A stretch of 64,000 nucleotides of DNA from Phoronis australis (lineage: Eukaryota > Phoronida > Phoronidae): positions 548,502 through 612,501 of the forward strand of contig NMRA01000239.1 in NCBI GenBank assembly GCA_002633005.1, read 5' to 3'. The notes under the pieces are model-generated. The model ran no database searches. It saw only the letters and a list, made by a program, of their open reading frames with translations, and was not told the origin of the DNA. This document shows positions 60,562-64,000 of this stretch, in pieces. The position numbers and the translations under genes are program-made. Positions within the stretch are counted from its first letter, which is position 1. Every line of letters starts with the position of its first letter.

Positions 60562-63490
60562 CAACTCGCAACTTATCATTATATTGGTAGAGTTCTCCGA
60601 TAACTCTATGAATAAACATCGACGGGCAGCACTGCCAAGAAAGACCATTGCGTCCGAAATAGATCGAATTACAGTTAACTTTCCGCATGCTTTGGAATTA
60701 AGGATACGTGGACACAAATATTGCTTTGACGTTGCCCCGTATGTTTAAAACGGGGAGTGTGGTATGGATATCCAGATTACTCTACAAAACATGAAGAGGA
60801 CCCTACCAGAGCGCCCTCACCGATATATATTGGGCGACAGGACTGGTTTGCGTACCGCGAAATGTGCCGCAATTATTAAAGACACAATGCAGTTGTAGGC
60901 AGTAGGCAATTACATCGCCTCTGGACGTCACATAATATTACAGTATGCTGTCATTCCCTAGATAATCAAACCCATCATAAACTTACTGGGGGCGATAATG
61001 TTACTTTTTTAAGTTTCGTAGAGAAAGTTTTTGAACGCATATTTGAATAATTCGTGAAAAATGCACGTGGTTAGATTTTTTAATGTTAAAAATCGGACAA
61101 GAAATGTGACTTATACAACTTAAAACTTTAGATCAAAGTTGGCAGTTTTTAGCTTCTTATTAATTCTGGTATTTGTTCTACATAAATGCGCCAATTCACA
61201 AACCAGCAAGAAGCAGTTGGATTTTGAGGTAAGCCAAAAGTCATCGTCCAATTCTTGACATGAGCAGTTCGTCATCAAATTGGTGAAATTTTAAACTAAA
61301 ATAAAAAATCTTTTTCCATTTACCCCTTCTCTGTGACTCAAAAAGTAAAAGTTTGACTCGACACATACCGCCAAAATCTGGTTATAACCTTGTTGCTATG
61401 GTCTTTTATTGAAATAATGCTTTCGGCTCACTTTGCAGAAGTTCGTTGTTCATTTTGAACGCGATTAAGCGACTGTGACTTTGTTAATTTCACGTACGTG
61501 TATGTATTATAACCCAAAAACTCTTGCTTTCGTAATTCCGCCAGGTCAGCAAGTGTGGTTCCTAAATCCTGTACGCATTTATTTCGACTTCGATTGTTTT
61601 GTTCTTTTATACTACGTTGGAGGAATACTTGGCAAAATGAGTAGGCCTTAGAGAAGGGCATTTGCTCTTTGATAATTTTCAAACTACAGTTTTTCTTTGA
61701 AATTTTCATCATTAAAATTTAACTGTGTTTTGCCACCAGTCCAACAATTTTTCTTAACATTTGTATAGTACTTGCCTTTTGCGAGACACATGTAGCTCCA
61801 AAAGCGATCCCGTGAGGATCGGCACCTGAGCCTCAGAGCTACATGTACACTGTACCCACTTCAATCCTCTGAGCTACCCAATGCAATTGTTCTGGAAGAA
61901 TCCTTTCTTCAAAACTCCCGTCGACTTGCGCTGCGAAGTATATAGAATACTGAATGCAAACACTGCTCTTCTTTCTCCCCGAGGAACGCGATGAAAATTT
62001 ACGTTTACTTCCGAGTGTACATTTGCGTATTATGTATACATTACGTAAGAGCGCAAAAGTGTTGCATATAAACGAGGCTAATGGGGCAATTAGCGGGATC
62101 CCGCATAATTTTGTCCGTAAGTAGACGTAAATTGCAGTGGGCTCCTGAAATAAACTTGGGGCCACCAGGTCATGATGGTAACTATTACAAACGGACTAAA
62201 CGAATCAACCCTTTCTGTAGTGAAAAGCACGAACATCGTTTGACGCGAAGTAAGCTCAGAACTTGGAACACCCGGCCACGTTTGTCAGTAGAGATGACAT
62301 TGCGAAAAAGGACTCACGGAGAACACCCGAATCAGGCGAGGTACATGTAGCTGCCATCCTCTTCAGTTTCCCCAGGCAGACATTGGACAAATGACCTGGC
62401 TTCACTTGTCATGGACAATCAGTCTTCGCAAGTCGCCTCTTCGTCACGGTTGCCCGCGATTACAAGGGTACAATCGCTTACATGTAATCGACCATTGTCA
62501 AGTTTTCGCGGTTATCTGTCCCTCGAAGTGTCAAGGTTTCTCCTGTAAGATATACTGAATGTGACGTATTCGCACTAGCCACGGTGAAGGGCCGTGGGAA
62601 GGTGGGGGGGGGGGGGGACCGGCGCGGGTCCCCGAAATTCTCAGGTGTCAGAGTTAAACCGTGGCAACGGACATAGGCGTGGGGCCAGGTACAGTCGAGA
62701 AAAGAAAGACTGCGAAATATGGATAAGAGAGAAAATTCTCTGCGTAAGGGCATGGTTTACATTCTGAGGACCATTGCCAGGATATTGTCGTTAGGGTGGG
62801 ATCATTGTCAGTAAGCCTCAGCTCTATAACTACATTAACATGTATATGGCTAAAATATCCCCCTTGTGTCCATCTTCCATATTACACTTGGCACCCCAGA
62901 GAACTGAAACAGGAGCAACGCCACCAACAGTTGCACACAGAGTTTACATGCCTCTTTCGCAGCAACGTGGTTCACTGGCCGCAGGAGAAAACTTGGACGT
63001 GTGCAAATCCGGGATTTCTACTAATTACACCGAAATAGGCGTGAAACATGCGTCACCATCAATTAGTTGTAAGGTTGTGCTCCAATAATTACCCTCAGGT
63101 ATTTATTACGCTGGTAGCAGGCTCATGCTACGAGCCATGTGTTTTTGGACAGTGTTCTCGATGACTCGTCCTTGAAGATAGCACACGTTGTACACGTTAC
63201 ATGTATACAGTAACTTGGTTATTTTTGAGCCCATCTGAAGTCTAAGGGCAAATGTGATAATCCTCCTCCAGTAATTGTCTTTGACGTTTTTGAAAACAAG
63301 GTTTTCTCAATCCTCAGTTATGACGCTGAAGCGTGGGAATGTAAAGAGTACCGCTGTATAGAGAATGTTCACGTTACATTTAGTAAAAATCTGTTGAGTG
63401 TTTGAAGAGCAGTGCTGTTTGGGTGAAGTCGGGAGATTCCCGGTTTGTGTCAAATTATTTTTAAACTAAGTAATCAAATATCGAGAGCAG
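60562..63490. other. Intergenic stretch, no gene recognised
   Basis: Non-coding sequence with a G-run (GTGGGGGGGG and further Gs) near 62602. The 95-codon minus frame at 61712-61428 and the overlapping frames near 62.1 and 62.9 kb show no family signature, splice context or neighbour support. Confidence 0.4.
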
Positions 63491-63562
63491 GCAGTGTGGT
63501 CTAGTGTGACAGGTGCCTGCTTTCTGTACTCGAAGTGGTGGGTTCGAGTCCCACTGGGTCAC
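63491..63562 (+). repeat. tRNA-like sequence (SINE head)
   Basis: It has an A-box-like GTGTGGTCTAGTGTGAC and a B-box in a perfect 5-bp T-arm (GTGGG-TTCGAGT-CCCAC), ending TGGGTCAC. The acceptor stem does not pair well and the anticodon arm is poor. This pattern is typical of a tRNA-derived SINE; a degenerate tRNA gene is the alternative. Confidence 0.5.
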
Positions 63563-63949
63563 ATTGCTAAACCCTTGAGGCAGGTATCTAGCTCCTAAGT
63601 TCGGTTTTAACTATTATTTGTAAGGCTTAAAAATGGGTCTAAGTGATCAGTGCAATGGGCCCACGTGCGCGGTCAGCTCCCGTCTCCTTATTTGATATTG
63701 CAAATCATAGACGCGGCACAATTCCTTTGCATGCATATCGAAAATTTTACTTTTGATGTATTAAACGAAACAATGGCGATTTCAAGCAGCAGCCAGTCCG
63801 ACTTGGATGCAATTCATGCAATTATCCTTTGTGACGGATTAAAATTAATTATACAGACAAGGTATTATTCAAATAGATTTTAGAATGCACGTGGGAAATG
63901 TTTACTGGGTAAAAATTTGAGCGCATGCGCGAATCCATATTATTAGGGC

Positions 63950-64000
63950 CTAACAATAACCTTAACCCTAACCCTAACCCTAACCCTAATACTAACCCTA
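63950..64000. repeat. Telomere-type repeat, (CCCTAA)n, at the right edge
   Basis: About seven near-perfect units of CCCTAA with one variant (CTAATACTAA). The plus strand reads CCCTAA and not TTAGGG. That is the orientation of a left chromosome end or an internal array, not of a right end. The array continues past the window, so its length is unknown. Confidence 0.9.

Noticed and set aside
61428-61712. 95-codon minus-strand frame
   Set aside because: Composition looks random and AT-driven, with no motif and no neighbouring exon.
1-64000. CRISPR arrays, operons, bacterial or phage defence systems
   Set aside because: The sequence is spliced animal DNA. No spaced identical repeats of CRISPR type and no clustered intron-free genes were seen.

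Overview
The window is animal nuclear DNA: spliced genes with GT-AG introns, tRNA-derived SINE heads, a LINE tail, several families of small inverted-repeat DNA transposons, and TTAGGG-type telomere repeat units. The gene families (ACE-like peptidase, NR2E nuclear receptor, SLC13 carboxylate transporter, FUN14 protein), abundant ACATGTAC words and signs of a heterozygous draft assembly suggest a marine invertebrate bilaterian, for example a lancelet, hemichordate or mollusc. The species cannot be fixed from sequence alone.

Layout. 1-5574 (minus): the first five coding exons of an angiotensin-converting-enzyme-like metallopeptidase. The gene runs off the left edge before its zinc site, and one intron carries a 5'-truncated LINE that contains an assembly gap. 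5575-15496: no gene; hairpins, a 47-bp tandem repeat, a tRNA-like SINE, a diverged repeat cluster and a 508-bp inverted-repeat element. 15497-26072 (minus): a complete nine-exon NR2E-group nuclear receptor (494 codons). 26073-40636: no gene; a 964-bp transposon with a 5-bp target duplication, a 1.4-kb TA-flanked transposon and a 1.3-kb degenerate tandem repeat. 40637-56918 (minus): a complete 14-exon SLC13 sodium/carboxylate cotransporter (568 residues), with a 3.6-kb inverted-repeat element in intron 2 that itself contains a promoter-like segment and a short exon on the opposite strand. 59214-59963 (plus): an intronless FUN14-domain gene, head-to-head with SLC13, with a 157-bp hAT-type MITE 226 bp upstream of its start. 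59964-64000: small palindromic repeats, a tRNA-like SINE head, and at the extreme right edge telomere repeats in the orientation not expected for a right-hand chromosome end.

The four genes have no obvious shared pathway; they look like ordinary neighbours. Exon boundaries were set by eye from splice signals, reading-frame phase and family alignment from memory. All junctions in the NR2E and SLC13 models are phase-compatible and give one uninterrupted frame, which is strong internal support. I found no convincing new multi-gene system. The most novel material is in the mobile elements: a family with 5-bp target duplications seen three times, two large non-autonomous elements with subterminal arrays, and a possibly captured exon.
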